Notes under the pieces: generated by a model
What the model was told of the DNA's origin: nothing
Seen by the model: only the letters and a program-made list of their open reading frames with translations
Databases searched by the model: none
Translations under genes and position numbers: made by a program
Shown: positions 42,502-51,887 of the stretch, in pieces
Layout: each line of letters begins with the position of its first letter
Position numbering within the stretch: position 1 is the stretch's first letter
Source: JAAYUD01 sp963676865
GTDB taxonomy: Bacteria > Bacteroidota > Bacteroidia > Bacteroidales > Bacteroidaceae
Reading direction: 5' to 3'
Length of the DNA: 64,000 bases
Assembly (NCBI GenBank): GCA_963676865.2
Contig: CAXXSS010000001.1
Span: 1,674,001-1,738,000 of the forward strand

Positions 42502-43423
42502 AATATCGGGGACGTCGTTTTACTTCGTAGTATATCTTTCCGATATACGACCCGATAATTCCCAGCGCAACGAGTATGGTGCCTCCAATGAACCAAATGG
42601 AAACAAGTATAGATGTCCATCCAGGTACGGTGTTGTTCACATAGTGTTCGTAGAGAGCATAGATAATAATAAGTATGGAAATAATCTGCGAGAAGATACC
42701 TGAATATAGAATGATGCGAAGCGGTTTGATCGAGAAAGAAGTAATACCTTCTACAGCAAAGTGCAGCATTTTGCTGAAAGGATACTTTGACTGACCGGCC
42801 TGACGTGCCTGACGATCATAATAAACATATCCTTCTTTGAATCCTAATTGACGAACCAACCCTCGAATAAAAAGATTACGTTCGGGGAATGATATAAGAG
42901 CGATTAAAGCTCTTTCGCTTAGAAGCCTAAAATCTGCATGGTTATATACCAAGTCGCTGCCCGCAAGCTTCATTAATTTATAATATGATTGGGCTGATTG
43001 CCTTTTGAAAAAGGTGTCTTTTTCGCGTTCTTTTCTAATACCGTAAATAACGTCTTTCCCTTCCTGAAATTGTTTAGCCATGTCGACGATCATATTCTCG
43101 TCATCTTGCAGATCGGCATCGATGGAAATGATAGCTGAACATTTACCGGCAGCTTCTTCCATTCCTGCCCAAAGAGCGTTTTGATGGCCGACATTGTGGG
43201 CTAGCTTTAATCCACTAATAAATTGGGGATATTGGTTCGACAATGATTCGATGATCTCCCATGTGCGGTCTTTACTGCCGTCATCAACGAAAAGTATTTT
43301 TCCCTTTAGCTCTTGTTGCGTCTCAAGTTGTCTACAAATAGATAGTAATCGTTGGGAACTTTCGGGCAATACATCCTCTTCGTTATAGCAAGGTACAATG
43401 ATAAGTAATACGTTATTCTTCAT
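42476..43423 (-). CDS. Polyprenyl-phosphate glycosyltransferase (GtrB/DPM-like GT2)
   Basis: A 315-residue GT2 enzyme. The N-terminal catalytic domain has LLIIVPCYNEEDVLPESS, LFVDDGSKDRTWE and the metal-binding ISIDADLQDDENMIVDMA. Two C-terminal membrane helices are SGIFSQIISILIIIYALYEH and the segment around SIWFIGGTILVALGIIGSYI. GtrB-type enzymes transfer glucose or another sugar to undecaprenyl phosphate at the inner face of the membrane. The gene overlaps the GtrA-like gene by 11 bases and runs toward the ArnT-like gene. Confidence 0.9.
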   Translation of the reverse strand: MKNNVLLIIVPCYNEEDVLPESSQRLLSICRQLETQQELKGKILFVDDGSKDRTWEIIESLSNQYPQFISGLKLAHNVGHQNALWAGMEEAAGKCSAIISIDADLQDDENMIVDMAKQFQEGKDVIYGIRKEREKDTFFKRQSAQSYYKLMKLAGSDLVYNHADFRLLSERALIALISFPERNLFIRGLVRQLGFKEGYVYYDRQARQAGQSKYPFSKMLHFAVEGITSFSIKPLRIILYSGIFSQIISILIIIYALYEHYVNNTVPGWTSILVSIWFIGGTILVALGIIGSYIGKIYYEVKRRPRYFIEERLNL

Positions 43424-43805
43424 CTTTCTTCAATTTAAATTTGAAAACAAACCGGACCATCAGAAAATTTATAGGTATGGCGATGGCATAAACAGGAATA
43501 GGAGCCAACGCATTGGGTACATCCATTTTCAAGAATATATTGAGTAATAGCATGTGTAGTAAATAGTTGAATAGATGCGCTCCACCGAAGGCAATTCCTT
43601 TTTTCCAAGAAGGCTTTTTGCGAAAAGTATAAAGGCTTGTAAGATAGAAATTGATGAAAAAAGCAACAACATAGCCTAAAGTATAAGCTATGTTCACATT
43701 GATGGCATATTGCAACAGCAAATAAACGCCGTAATGTACTCCTGTAACGACAATGCCTACAACAGAGAATCGTACGATTTCAAGTATATTGTCTTTGCTC
43801 ATCAC
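43413..43805 (-). CDS. GtrA-family membrane protein
   Basis: A 130-residue four-helix GtrA-family protein: RFSVVGIVVTGVHYGVYLLL, YTLGYVVAFFINFYLTSLYT followed by F, GAHLFNYLLHMLLLNIFLKM and YAIAIPINFLMVRFVF. GtrA-like proteins are putative flippases for polyprenyl-phosphate sugars and normally accompany GtrB. The gene is the first of the pair. Confidence 0.9.
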   Translation of the reverse strand: MMSKDNILEIVRFSVVGIVVTGVHYGVYLLLQYAINVNIAYTLGYVVAFFINFYLTSLYTFRKKPSWKKGIAFGGAHLFNYLLHMLLLNIFLKMDVPNALAPIPVYAIAIPINFLMVRFVFKFKLKKDEE

Positions 43806-43908
43806 GCCCTTGATTGGGATAATCTTTTTTAATTGTTGTGATTAATTATCGAGAAGCAAAGATACAATAATTCTCTATTGCAAGTATTGTTTTTATTCTA
43901 TTTTTAGT

Positions 43909-44856
43909 CTAAAGCGGATATTCTTCGAAAGCATATAGAACTGTTGATAGATAGCGCTCGCCTGTATCAGGTAAAAGAGCTACAATCTTCTTATTCTTGT
44001 TTTCGGGCTTTTGAGCTAATAAAGTTGCTGCATATATAGCTGCTCCAGACGAAATTCCCACGAGTAATCCTTCTTTTTTAGCTAATTCGCGGCTGGTGCG
44101 GATGGCATCATTATCTTCTACTTTAATAATATCGTCAACAACTGAAGAATTGAATATTTTTGGAACGAACCCTGCTCCTATGCCCTGAATCTTATGCGGA
44201 CCGGCTACGCCACCTGATAGAACGGGCGAGCTTGCCGGTTCGACAGCTACTATTTGAATTTTCGGATTGTGTTGTTTCAATGCTGCGCCGACTCCACTTA
44301 CTGTGCCTCCTGTGCCTACGCCTGAAACAAAAATATCAATCTTTCCGTCTGTATCACGCCAGATCTCTTCTCCTGTCGTAGCTTTGTGAATAGCGGGATT
44401 GGCGGGGTTTTCAAATTGTTGCAGAATCACCGAACCGGGGGTAGAAGCCTTTAGCTCATTCGCTTTTTCGATAGCGCCATTCATTCCTTTGGTTCCGGGT
44501 GTGAGTACAACTTCCGCTCCAAGGGCTTTCAGAAGATTGCGACGTTCTATGCTCATTGTATCGGGCATTGTCAATACTAATTTATACCCTTTGACACTCG
44601 ATACAAAAGCCAGCCCTACGCCTGTATTGCCACTTGTCGGTTCGATGATGGTAGCGCCCGGTTTTAATGCGCCATTCTTTTCGGCATCTTCAATCATTGA
44701 TAGAGCTACCCGATCTTTCACACTACCTGCTGGGTTGAAGTATTCCAACTTTGCAATGATTTGTGCCTGTATATCTTTACTGGCATTATAGTTAGATAAC
44801 TCCAACAAAGGAGTGTTACCGACCAAGTCGGTTAGTCTTTTTGCAATTTTGCTCAT
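43909..44856 (-). CDS. cysK: Cysteine synthase A (O-acetylserine sulfhydrylase)
   Basis: A 315-residue PLP enzyme of fold type II that makes cysteine from O-acetylserine and sulfide. The PLP lysine is in NPAGSVKDRVALSM; other motifs are EPTSGNTGVGLAF, the phosphate loop SGVGTGGTVSGVG, and GISSGAAIYA. The beta8-alpha6 region is that of CysK (KIQGIGAGFVPKIFNS) rather than CysM. It is monocistronic, with a TACTTTTG -7 box about 44 bases upstream. Confidence 0.95.
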   Translation of the reverse strand: MSKIAKRLTDLVGNTPLLELSNYNASKDIQAQIIAKLEYFNPAGSVKDRVALSMIEDAEKNGALKPGATIIEPTSGNTGVGLAFVSSVKGYKLVLTMPDTMSIERRNLLKALGAEVVLTPGTKGMNGAIEKANELKASTPGSVILQQFENPANPAIHKATTGEEIWRDTDGKIDIFVSGVGTGGTVSGVGAALKQHNPKIQIVAVEPASSPVLSGGVAGPHKIQGIGAGFVPKIFNSSVVDDIIKVEDNDAIRTSRELAKKEGLLVGISSGAAIYAATLLAQKPENKNKKIVALLPDTGERYLSTVLYAFEEYPL

Positions 44857-44899
44857 AACGATAATATTTTAATGTGACTAATTTTATCTTTTGATATTG

Positions 44900-44946
44900 C
44901 AAAAGTAAGACGATTTTTTTATTGCGGAAATACCACATTCGTGGTA
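44900..44946 (-). promoter_or_regulatory. cysK promoter -7 box and adjacent hairpin
   Basis: The minus-strand -7 box TACTTTTG lies at 44907-44900. A short perfect inverted repeat TACCAC-ATTC-GTGGTA occupies 44931-44946, 24 to 39 bases upstream of that box. It could be an operator, or a weak terminator of the MATE gene whose stop is at 44966. Confidence 0.5.
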
Positions 44947-44965
44947 ATTTTATACCATACAATGT

Positions 44966-46303
44966 TTAGAGCATCTTCAGTTTGTGACGAAAACGTAGCC
45001 AATACAGAATACCCGCAGTGGTCAGACCAAAGGGGAATGTCATCCAAATACCGACAATACCCCATTTTAATATAAATCCGAAGAAATAGCCGGCTGGTAG
45101 CCCTATGATGAAATAGGAGACGAATGCAATGCCTGTCATGACTTTAACATCGGAGATGCCGCGTAAGGCATTGGCAAAGTTTATCTGAAGCCCGTCGCCA
45201 AATTGATAAAATAAAAACGGGATCACAAGCGACACGACCATCAAAGATACTTCTCTGTTGTCGGTAAACCATCCTCCTATTTGGTAACGGAATAAGAAGA
45301 TAAATAGTGACATGAATATGCCGCTTAATAAGATAAGATGAAAACCTGCTGTTGAAGTACGCCGGATATTAACAATATCGTGTTGTCCGGCGAAATTACT
45401 TATTCTGATCGATACTGCTGAGCCGATGCCATAGAATATCATGAAGTTTACGGTCGATATAGTGCACATCACCTGATGTGAAGCCAATGCTACCGTTCCC
45501 AACCATCCCGCCATCATAGCGCTGAGGCTGAATGATAACGTTTCCATTCCTAATTGAAAAGCAATGGGCCATCCCAATAAGTTGAGACGACGGAATAATT
45601 TCATTGACCATGATCCGTGATAGATAGCGTTGCGATAGGGGGCAAATTTCTTATTTCGGTAAATGATCCAAATAAACGCAATAAGCATTACGATGTTTGA
45701 GGAGAGTGTGCTGATGCCTGCACCGAAAAGTCCCCATTCTGGTAAACCTAGTTTGCCATAGATTAATATATAGTTTCCAATGATATTCATCAAATTCGAT
45801 CCGATGAGAATCCACATCCCGAATTTTGTTTCGGTAATGCTATCGGCAAATTGTTTGAAAGTGGCAAAGAGATTTTTGAAAACCAATGCGATTATCATCA
45901 ATATATAATAAGGTCTTATTAGCGGTAGTAGTTCTTTGGGTTGGCCTAGCCGATCTATATTGAAATAGATGCAGCACATCACTGCTACTACTATAATTGT
46001 CATGATCGAATTAGCTCGCAAGCTCTCTTTGAATGCTTGTCCCGCTTTATTGTATTGACCTTTGCCGAAATATTCGCCAATTACTGGAGTTAACCCATAC
46101 GTGAAACCCATGCTAAAGATAATAGCAAAGTTAAAAACATTATTTACAAAAGATGCTGCTCCTAGTTCGGCTGTGGTGTGATGTCCAATCATCAGTGTAT
46201 CAAAGAATCCTAGCAATATCATTCCTATTTGTCCGATAACTATAGGAAAGCCAAGGCGGAATAGAGTCTTATAATGTATGCTGAATTTTGATAGATAGGG
46301 CAT
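44966..46303 (-). CDS. MATE-family efflux transporter
   Basis: A 445-residue multidrug and toxin extrusion transporter with about 12 membrane helices. The start at 46303 (MPYLSKFSIHYKTLFRLG) was chosen because it gives the usual length and sits 26 bases downstream of a -7 box. The longer frame to 46399 runs through the promoter. Family features are FPIVIGQIGMILLGFFDTLM with H in MIGHHTTAELGA, and GLTPVIGEYFGKGQYNKAGQ. It exports cationic drugs or metabolites in exchange for Na+ or H+. Confidence 0.9.
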   Translation of the reverse strand: MPYLSKFSIHYKTLFRLGFPIVIGQIGMILLGFFDTLMIGHHTTAELGAASFVNNVFNFAIIFSMGFTYGLTPVIGEYFGKGQYNKAGQAFKESLRANSIMTIIVVAVMCCIYFNIDRLGQPKELLPLIRPYYILMIIALVFKNLFATFKQFADSITETKFGMWILIGSNLMNIIGNYILIYGKLGLPEWGLFGAGISTLSSNIVMLIAFIWIIYRNKKFAPYRNAIYHGSWSMKLFRRLNLLGWPIAFQLGMETLSFSLSAMMAGWLGTVALASHQVMCTISTVNFMIFYGIGSAVSIRISNFAGQHDIVNIRRTSTAGFHLILLSGIFMSLFIFLFRYQIGGWFTDNREVSLMVVSLVIPFLFYQFGDGLQINFANALRGISDVKVMTGIAFVSYFIIGLPAGYFFGFILKWGIVGIWMTFPFGLTTAGILYWLRFRHKLKML

Positions 46304-46329
46304 CGCACTGACATTTTGTAATTGGTAGA

Positions 46330-46337
46330 CAAAGGTA
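46330..46337 (-). promoter_or_regulatory. -7 promoter box for the MATE transporter gene
   Basis: The minus-strand sequence is TACCTTTG (46337-46330), a perfect TAnnTTTG. The gene start is 26 bases downstream, which supports the shorter reading frame. Confidence 0.65.
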
Positions 46338-46399
46338 AGAAATAAAATACAAATCTCTTGTTTTTCTTTTGCTTTCAGAAAACATAAACAAAAAAACAC

Positions 46400-46407
46400 T
46401 ACCTTTG
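46400..46407 (+). promoter_or_regulatory. -7 promoter box upstream of the ECF sigma gene
   Basis: TACCTTTG at 46400-46407 matches TAnnTTTG. The sigma gene starts at 46516, leaving a leader of about 100 bases. A TTTG at 46368-46371 is further away than the usual 19 bases. Confidence 0.5.
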
Positions 46408-46515
46408 TTGGTGTGAAATATGATACATCTATTATAGGTTTATCGTATGAAACGAATAAACATCTAAGCTTATAAATTGTGTTTTTATATCTTTAATACG
46501 TGTCTTAGATAACCA

Positions 46516-47076
46516 ATGAGTAACTCTATTGATTTTGAAAAAAATTTCGATAAGATATATGTTTCTTATTATCCTAGGCTGATTAGGTTTGCAAGGGAAT
46601 ATGTCATATTGGAGGAGGATGCTGAAAATATTGTTCAAGACATTTTTCTTTTTTTATGGGAAAAACGTAATGTTTTGAATATAGAGGTGAGCTTAATGTC
46701 TTATATGTTTTCGTTAGTCAAACATCGGTGTTTGGACTATCTTCGGCATTCCAATGTGGTAGAAGATTATAAGAAGGAATTGAACTTGAAGCTATTGGCA
46801 CTGGAGCAGTTGGATAGTTCCATTTCTTCTGACGAAAATGTTGAAGAAGCTATAACCAATGCCATTAACAAACTGCCCGATCGCTGTAGAGAGATCTTTC
46901 TTAAATCCAAAATTGAAGGGAAGAAGTATCGTGAAATAGCGTGGGAAATGAATCTTTCTATCAATACGATTGAAAATCAAATGTCCATTGCTTTGAAAAA
47001 ATTACGTATAGAGTTGAGAGATTATCTGCCTTTATTAATCTTTCTTGTCGGAAGTTATTATAAGTCTCATTCTTGA
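46516..47076 (+). CDS. ECF-type RNA polymerase sigma factor
   Basis: A 186-residue ECF sigma factor of the Bacteroidetes SusC-linked group. Region 2 has FDKIYVSYYPRLIRFAREYV, DAENIVQDIFLFLW and VKHRCLDYLRH. Region 4 has AINKLPDRCREIFLKSKIEG and the DNA-recognition helix YREIAWEMNLSINTIENQM. It probably turns on the SusC/SusD/GH92 genes when the matching anti-sigma protein is released. The gene between it and the anti-sigma gene is a HU remnant, which is unusual since these two genes are normally adjacent. Confidence 0.94.
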   Translation: MSNSIDFEKNFDKIYVSYYPRLIRFAREYVILEEDAENIVQDIFLFLWEKRNVLNIEVSLMSYMFSLVKHRCLDYLRHSNVVEDYKKELNLKLLALEQLDSSISSDENVEEAITNAINKLPDRCREIFLKSKIEGKKYREIAWEMNLSINTIENQMSIALKKLRIELRDYLPLLIFLVGSYYKSHS

Positions 47077-47154
47077 TTTATAAGAAAATAATCCATTTTA
47101 TTTGTGCGATAAAGAACTCACGATCTTTTGATCCTCATATAGCCACTTCATATT

Positions 47155-47361
47155 ATTCGGGATAAGAACTCAGGTATATCGTTGCGAATGCGGTGGTCTA
47201 TTTGCAAAACACCTTCTCTTAGAGAAGAACCGGACTACTTTCATGTACGGGCGGTAAGCAAGGGAACCATTACCTACGACCAATTGAAAAATTATTCTTT
47301 TTATTTGGTGGTAAATTTCAATTCAAACGTTCTTTCTATAAAATACATGAAGAATGCATGA
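47155..47361 (+). pseudogene. Truncated HU-like gene fragment with upstream repeat, between sigma and anti-sigma genes
   Basis: From 47155 to about 47205 the DNA matches the repeat at 13095-13165 in reverse orientation. From 47188 an ORF of 57 codons begins MRWSICKTPSLREEPDYF, followed by HVRAVSKGTITYDQLKN, the recognisable start of a Bacteroidetes HU-like protein. After that it reads unrelated sequence (YSFYLVVNFNSNVL) and stops at TGA 47359-47361. Its TGA overlaps the ATG of the anti-sigma gene, giving ATGA. A related but differently decayed copy lies at 11043-11433. It cannot be a functional HU. Confidence 0.65.
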
Positions 47362-48335
47362 ATGAATTGTTGAGAAAATATTTTGAAGGGAACATAACTT
47401 CCGATGAGAAAGAGGGCCTATTTGAGACTATAGAAGAGTCTCCCGAATTGAAGAAAGAGTTTATTTCTTTCCAAAATGCTCGAGGTCTTACTTCATGGCT
47501 TGTTCGTAAGGGCGATGAAGAACTTGCAATAGGCAAACTCTTGGAATTTAAACAATCGCAAAGAAAAAAACTTCATGTCGTTCTTTTTAGAAAGTTCTTG
47601 GGTTATGCAGCTACTATTTGTATCACCGTAGCAACTACATTGTCTGTATTATATTTTATTCAAAAAGACAAAGTAAAAGTTCAATCCCCTATTGCTTATC
47701 AAGAACTCACTACTCCACGCGGGCAACGCATAATGCTCAAAATGCAAGACGGGACAAAAGTCTGGTTGAATGCTTGTACCACTTTACGTTATCCTTGTGT
47801 CTTTAATGACAGCATTAGAAAAGTGGAACTTGATGGCGAAGCTTATTTTGAAGTGAAGCACAATGCGAAAATACCGTTTATTGTCGTTACTCATAAGGCT
47901 ATGGTGAAGGTGCTTGGAACAAAATTCAATGTCTTTGCGTATAAAAATAGCAAAGAGTTCAAAGTTTCTCTAGTAGATGGTTGTGTCAATGTTCGAGCTA
48001 ATAATTCTTCGATGAATATGACTATATTGCCTTATGAGGCGCTTTCTTTGTTGGATGGGAAATTTATAAAACAATTTTTTGCCGATACCGATTTTCTTTT
48101 GTGGAAGGAAGGTATTTATGCATTTGACGACCTTTCGTTCAATAAGATTGTAGAAAAGCTCGAATTGTATTACGGCGTTCGTCTTGTTCAGAAGAACAAA
48201 AAACTGGCTCGCTACAAATTTAGTGGAAAGTTCAGGCAAAGAGATGGAATAGAAAGTGTGTTGAGGACCTTGCAACAAGTGCACCGTTTCTCTTATAAGA
48301 AGATAAACGATTTGGATAAAATCATAATATATTAG
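47358..48335 (+). CDS. FecR-family anti-sigma factor
   Basis: A 325-residue inner-membrane protein. The first 80 residues are cytoplasmic and bind the sigma factor (LRKYFEGNITSDEKEGLFET). A single helix lies near 80-98 (FLGYAATICITVATTLSVLY). The periplasmic FecR domain follows (LTTPRGQRIMLKMQDGTKVW, LDGEAYFEVKHN, VLGTKFNVFAY), and a DUF4974-type C-terminal domain ends the protein (FDDLSFNKIVEKLELYYGV). It would receive the signal from the STN domain of the SusC transporter encoded next. Its start is translationally adjacent to the HU remnant stop. Confidence 0.93.
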   Translation: MNELLRKYFEGNITSDEKEGLFETIEESPELKKEFISFQNARGLTSWLVRKGDEELAIGKLLEFKQSQRKKLHVVLFRKFLGYAATICITVATTLSVLYFIQKDKVKVQSPIAYQELTTPRGQRIMLKMQDGTKVWLNACTTLRYPCVFNDSIRKVELDGEAYFEVKHNAKIPFIVVTHKAMVKVLGTKFNVFAYKNSKEFKVSLVDGCVNVRANNSSMNMTILPYEALSLLDGKFIKQFFADTDFLLWKEGIYAFDDLSFNKIVEKLELYYGVRLVQKNKKLARYKFSGKFRQRDGIESVLRTLQQVHRFSYKKINDLDKIIIY

Positions 48336-48414
48336 CTACTTAGTGCCTTGATAAATAAAGAACTTTTTCTTAAAATGTAATGCCTATGAAGTAAAACCTG
48401 AAAATCTAAAAAGA

Positions 48415-48444
48415 AACCGGTGGTGTTGCCGCACCAAACCGGTT
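48415..48444 (+). promoter_or_regulatory. Hairpin in the SusC leader
   Basis: An imperfect stem pairs AACCGG-TGGTG with CACCA-CCGGTT with a small bulge, 62 bases upstream of the SusC start codon. It has no T-run directly after it. It could be a leader structure, or a target of a regulator or small RNA; I cannot tell. Confidence 0.4.
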
Positions 48445-48506
48445 AAATGTGTAATTGCTACACAATCTTAATCAATTAATTTAATAATTAATAAGCGAAC
48501 AAAATT

Positions 48507-51500
48507 ATGAAAAAAGAAGAACCGAAACTCTTAAAAATCATGAAAATTACACTTTTTCTTCTTTCCACTTGTGTTTTTTCTATTTTTGCAGCTCCTGTGA
48601 CCTCCCAAAATGCAAGAGTTAACCTTAATAGTGGAAATGGAATGACGATCGGTAAGTTTATCGACCAGGTAGAAAAGCAAACAAATTATCTGTTTGTTTA
48701 TAGTAAAAATGATGTTGATCCAGGTGAAAGAATTAATGTTAAGTCTGGAAATAAGTCTGTTGCTCAATATTTGGATGAAGCTTTTGATGGAACAAAAGTC
48801 AAATATGTTTTTGAGAACGATTACATTGTTTTGACAAAGAAATCGGCTTTGACTACGGCTCAGAATCCTGCTAAAAAGATTTCTGTTAACGTTGTAGATC
48901 AAAGCGGTGAACCTGTTATTGGTGCAAGTGTTGCGGTTAAAGGATCAAAAGAAGGTGGCATTACCGATACAGGAGGCAGTTGCTATATCTATGTGAATCC
49001 GGGGGCTGTGTTGCAAGTCTCTTTCATAGGCTATGTGACTAAAGAAATTGTTGTAGGCAACGTCACTTCTTATAAAGTGGTTATGTCGGAAGATAATAAG
49101 ATATTGAATGAAGTGGTTGTCGTTGGTTATGGTACAATGCGTAAGTCTGATGTCACCGGTTCTATTAGTGTCGCTAAAGGTGAAGATATGGTCAAGGCTC
49201 AAAACTTTAGCGCTTTGGATAACTTACGCGGAAAGGCTTCCGGTGTAAGTATCTTTAGTAATTCCAGTCAGCCGGGTGCTTATGCCAGCCGTGTCGTTAT
49301 TCGCGGTTTGGCTACAATCAACTCGTCTTCCAATCCATTGTATGTTGTCGATGGAGTTGTGATGGAAGATTTTTCGCTGGTTAATCCAAATGATATCGAA
49401 TCGATGGAAGTCTTGAAAGATGCTTCTGCAACAGCAATCTATGGTGCCCGTGGAGCCAACGGAGTTATTATGGTCACTACAAAGCGTGGATTGAAAGATG
49501 CAGAAGGTACTAGAATTAGCTACCAAGGTTCGTTAAGTATCAGCAATATGGCTCGCCACATGAAGGTATTAAATGCCGAAGAATGGTGCGACGCTTTCAT
49601 GAAAGGATTACAGAATGAAAATACTTATCAGGGAAAAAACTGGTCATTGAATCGCACAGATTGGTTTACCGATACCGATTATTTTGATTCGAAAGGTAAT
49701 CCTATTTACAATACAAATTGGCAAGATGAGGCTACCCGTACTGCTTTTTCTCACAATCATCAGATTAACATCCAACAGGCGGGCAAGACTTCTTCCATGG
49801 GAGCTTTCTTGAATTATACCGATCAAGAAGGTATCATGAAAAATACTTGGAGCAAGCGGTTGAGTGCCAAGATGACTTACGATGCCAATCCTACCAAGTG
49901 GCTATCGACGGCTATCAATTTAATGATCAATCATACATGGGGTAGATATACTCCAGAGACAGGTGGAGGGCAAGATGCTCGTCGTACGATGATTGAAATG
50001 TTGCCATGGTTGCCTCTATATGATAAGAATGGGGGCTATACAACTTCTACCAGCCCTGCAACAATGAGCAAAACTTTTGGTTTCGAAGGAATGTCGAATC
50101 CTGCGATGATTCTGAATCTTCAGAAACGAATGAATTATAATACTCAGATATTTGGTAACGCTGCATTTACTTTTCATCTCATGCAGGGTCTGGATTTGAA
50201 AACTCAGATGGGTCTTGATTACCATTCAAAACAATACAGGGCTTATTCTTCTGTCAACTTAAATAATATTTCTATGCCGAATGGTTGGGCCGATTATGCT
50301 AATACCAACGTACTGTATTGGCAGGAAGAAACCTATTTGACATACGATAAGTATTTTGGCGAAAACCATTTGAATGCGATGGCCGGTTTGTCTTGGCAAG
50401 AGCGTAGACAGAATTATGATGAATCGTATACCGAAGGATTCTCGGACGATTTCTATGAAGATAATAACATGGGAGTTGGCACTACTCCATCGTCTCCTTC
50501 TTCCAGTTGGAGCCGCTGGGCAATGAATTCTTATTTCTTGCGTTTTGCGTATACTTATAAAGATCGCTATTCTGCAACGGTTACGGGACGTATCGATGGG
50601 TCTTCCAAATTTGGAGACAACAACAAATATGCTTTCTTCCCTTCGGCAGGTTTGGCATGGATTATTTCTCAAGAAAACTTCATGAAGAATTTTTCTGCCA
50701 TCAGTACTCTCAAATTGCATACAAGTTATGGTCTGACAGGTAATTCGGAAATCGATCCCTATCAGTCTCTGGCCAATGTAAGTGCAGGTACTTATTTGTT
50801 GAATGCCAAACGTTCGGCTTATTCTTATGTTTCGTCATTGGCAAATCCTGATCTGAAATGGGAAAAAACAGCTCAATGGGATTTAGGCGTCAATTTGGGC
50901 TTGTTCCAAAACCGTTTGAATTTTGATGTGTCTTACTATAACAAGAAAACAACTAACTTGTTGTTGGATTGTCCTGTTCCTCATTCTACCGGTTTTACTT
51001 CTATATTCAAGAACATCGGTTCTGTCAGAAATCAAGGTATGGATATTATGGTCAATGCTATGCCTTTCCGCAGTAAAGATTTCACATGGAATTCTACTCT
51101 TAATTTAAACTACAATAAGAACAAGATCTTGCATTTGGGCGAAAATGACGAAGATATTGAACTAAATGGCTGGGTAGGAGGTTCTGAAAGCATCCTGCGT
51201 GTTGGTGAAAATATGAGTAGCTTTTATGGCTATCGTCGTTACGGCGTTTGGACCAAAGAAGATTATCAGGCAGGTAAGTGCGAATTAAATCAGGTAGGAC
51301 GTGCTCATCGTAGTACAACAAAAGAAATAATAGGTAAAGGTATGCCCGATTGGACTGGCAGTTGGATTAATACGTTTACCTATAAGAATTTCGATTTGAC
51401 AGTTGATATGCAATTTGTTTGGGGAGTAGAGACCATGCAACAATTTTATCATCCCACATACGATCGTTTTGGTATTACAAATGGTTTGAAGAGTATTTTG

Positions 51501-51863
51501 TACGATTCTTATGATGGGACCAATCCGAAAGCAATGGAACAAATGATCTATCTGTGCAATAACGGTCATGCCGGACAAGATACGACTGTTGATTCTCGAT
51601 GGATTGCTAATGGTTCTTATTTGCGGTGTAATATGTTGCAGTTGGGATATACTTTCGACCATTCTCTTATGCAGAAATTCGGAGTATCCGGCTTGCGTTT
51701 ATATGCAAGTGCAAACAACTTATTCTTGATTTGTTCAAGTAAATTTCAAGGATTCGATCCTGAATCGACCTCTCAAGGTGATAATAAATTTGGTCAGAAC
51801 ATGACTTTCTATTCTTATCCGAGAGCAAGAACTTTTACTTTTGGTGTTAATCTTACATTTTAA
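48507..51863 (+). CDS. SusC/RagA-family TonB-dependent outer-membrane transporter with STN domain
   Basis: An 1118-residue outer-membrane protein. A signal sequence (LKIMKITLFLLSTCVFSIFA) precedes an STN domain (GKFIDQVEKQTNYLFVYSKN, about residues 50-105), which links it to the sigma/anti-sigma pair. A carboxypeptidase-regulatory-like domain follows (VNVVDQSGEPVIGASVAVKG), then the TonB box/signature EVVVVGYGTMRKSDVTGSI, the plug (VVDGVVMEDFSLVNPNDIES) and the 22-strand barrel ending GVNLTF. It imports oligosaccharides with its SusD lid. The downstream GH92 gene points to mannose-rich glycans such as N-glycans or mannan. Confidence 0.96.
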   Translation: MKKEEPKLLKIMKITLFLLSTCVFSIFAAPVTSQNARVNLNSGNGMTIGKFIDQVEKQTNYLFVYSKNDVDPGERINVKSGNKSVAQYLDEAFDGTKVKYVFENDYIVLTKKSALTTAQNPAKKISVNVVDQSGEPVIGASVAVKGSKEGGITDTGGSCYIYVNPGAVLQVSFIGYVTKEIVVGNVTSYKVVMSEDNKILNEVVVVGYGTMRKSDVTGSISVAKGEDMVKAQNFSALDNLRGKASGVSIFSNSSQPGAYASRVVIRGLATINSSSNPLYVVDGVVMEDFSLVNPNDIESMEVLKDASATAIYGARGANGVIMVTTKRGLKDAEGTRISYQGSLSISNMARHMKVLNAEEWCDAFMKGLQNENTYQGKNWSLNRTDWFTDTDYFDSKGNPIYNTNWQDEATRTAFSHNHQINIQQAGKTSSMGAFLNYTDQEGIMKNTWSKRLSAKMTYDANPTKWLSTAINLMINHTWGRYTPETGGGQDARRTMIEMLPWLPLYDKNGGYTTSTSPATMSKTFGFEGMSNPAMILNLQKRMNYNTQIFGNAAFTFHLMQGLDLKTQMGLDYHSKQYRAYSSVNLNNISMPNGWADYANTNVLYWQEETYLTYDKYFGENHLNAMAGLSWQERRQNYDESYTEGFSDDFYEDNNMGVGTTPSSPSSSWSRWAMNSYFLRFAYTYKDRYSATVTGRIDGSSKFGDNNKYAFFPSAGLAWIISQENFMKNFSAISTLKLHTSYGLTGNSEIDPYQSLANVSAGTYLLNAKRSAYSYVSSLANPDLKWEKTAQWDLGVNLGLFQNRLNFDVSYYNKKTTNLLLDCPVPHSTGFTSIFKNIGSVRNQGMDIMVNAMPFRSKDFTWNSTLNLNYNKNKILHLGENDEDIELNGWVGGSESILRVGENMSSFYGYRRYGVWTKEDYQAGKCELNQVGRAHRSTTKEIIGKGMPDWTGSWINTFTYKNFDLTVDMQFVWGVETMQQFYHPTYDRFGITNGLKSILYDSYDGTNPKAMEQMIYLCNNGHAGQDTTVDSRWIANGSYLRCNMLQLGYTFDHSLMQKFGVSGLRLYASANNLFLICSSKFQGFDPESTSQGDNKFGQNMTFYSYPRARTFTFGVNLTF

Positions 51864-51887
51864 TCGAACCTAAATGATAGTATAGAA

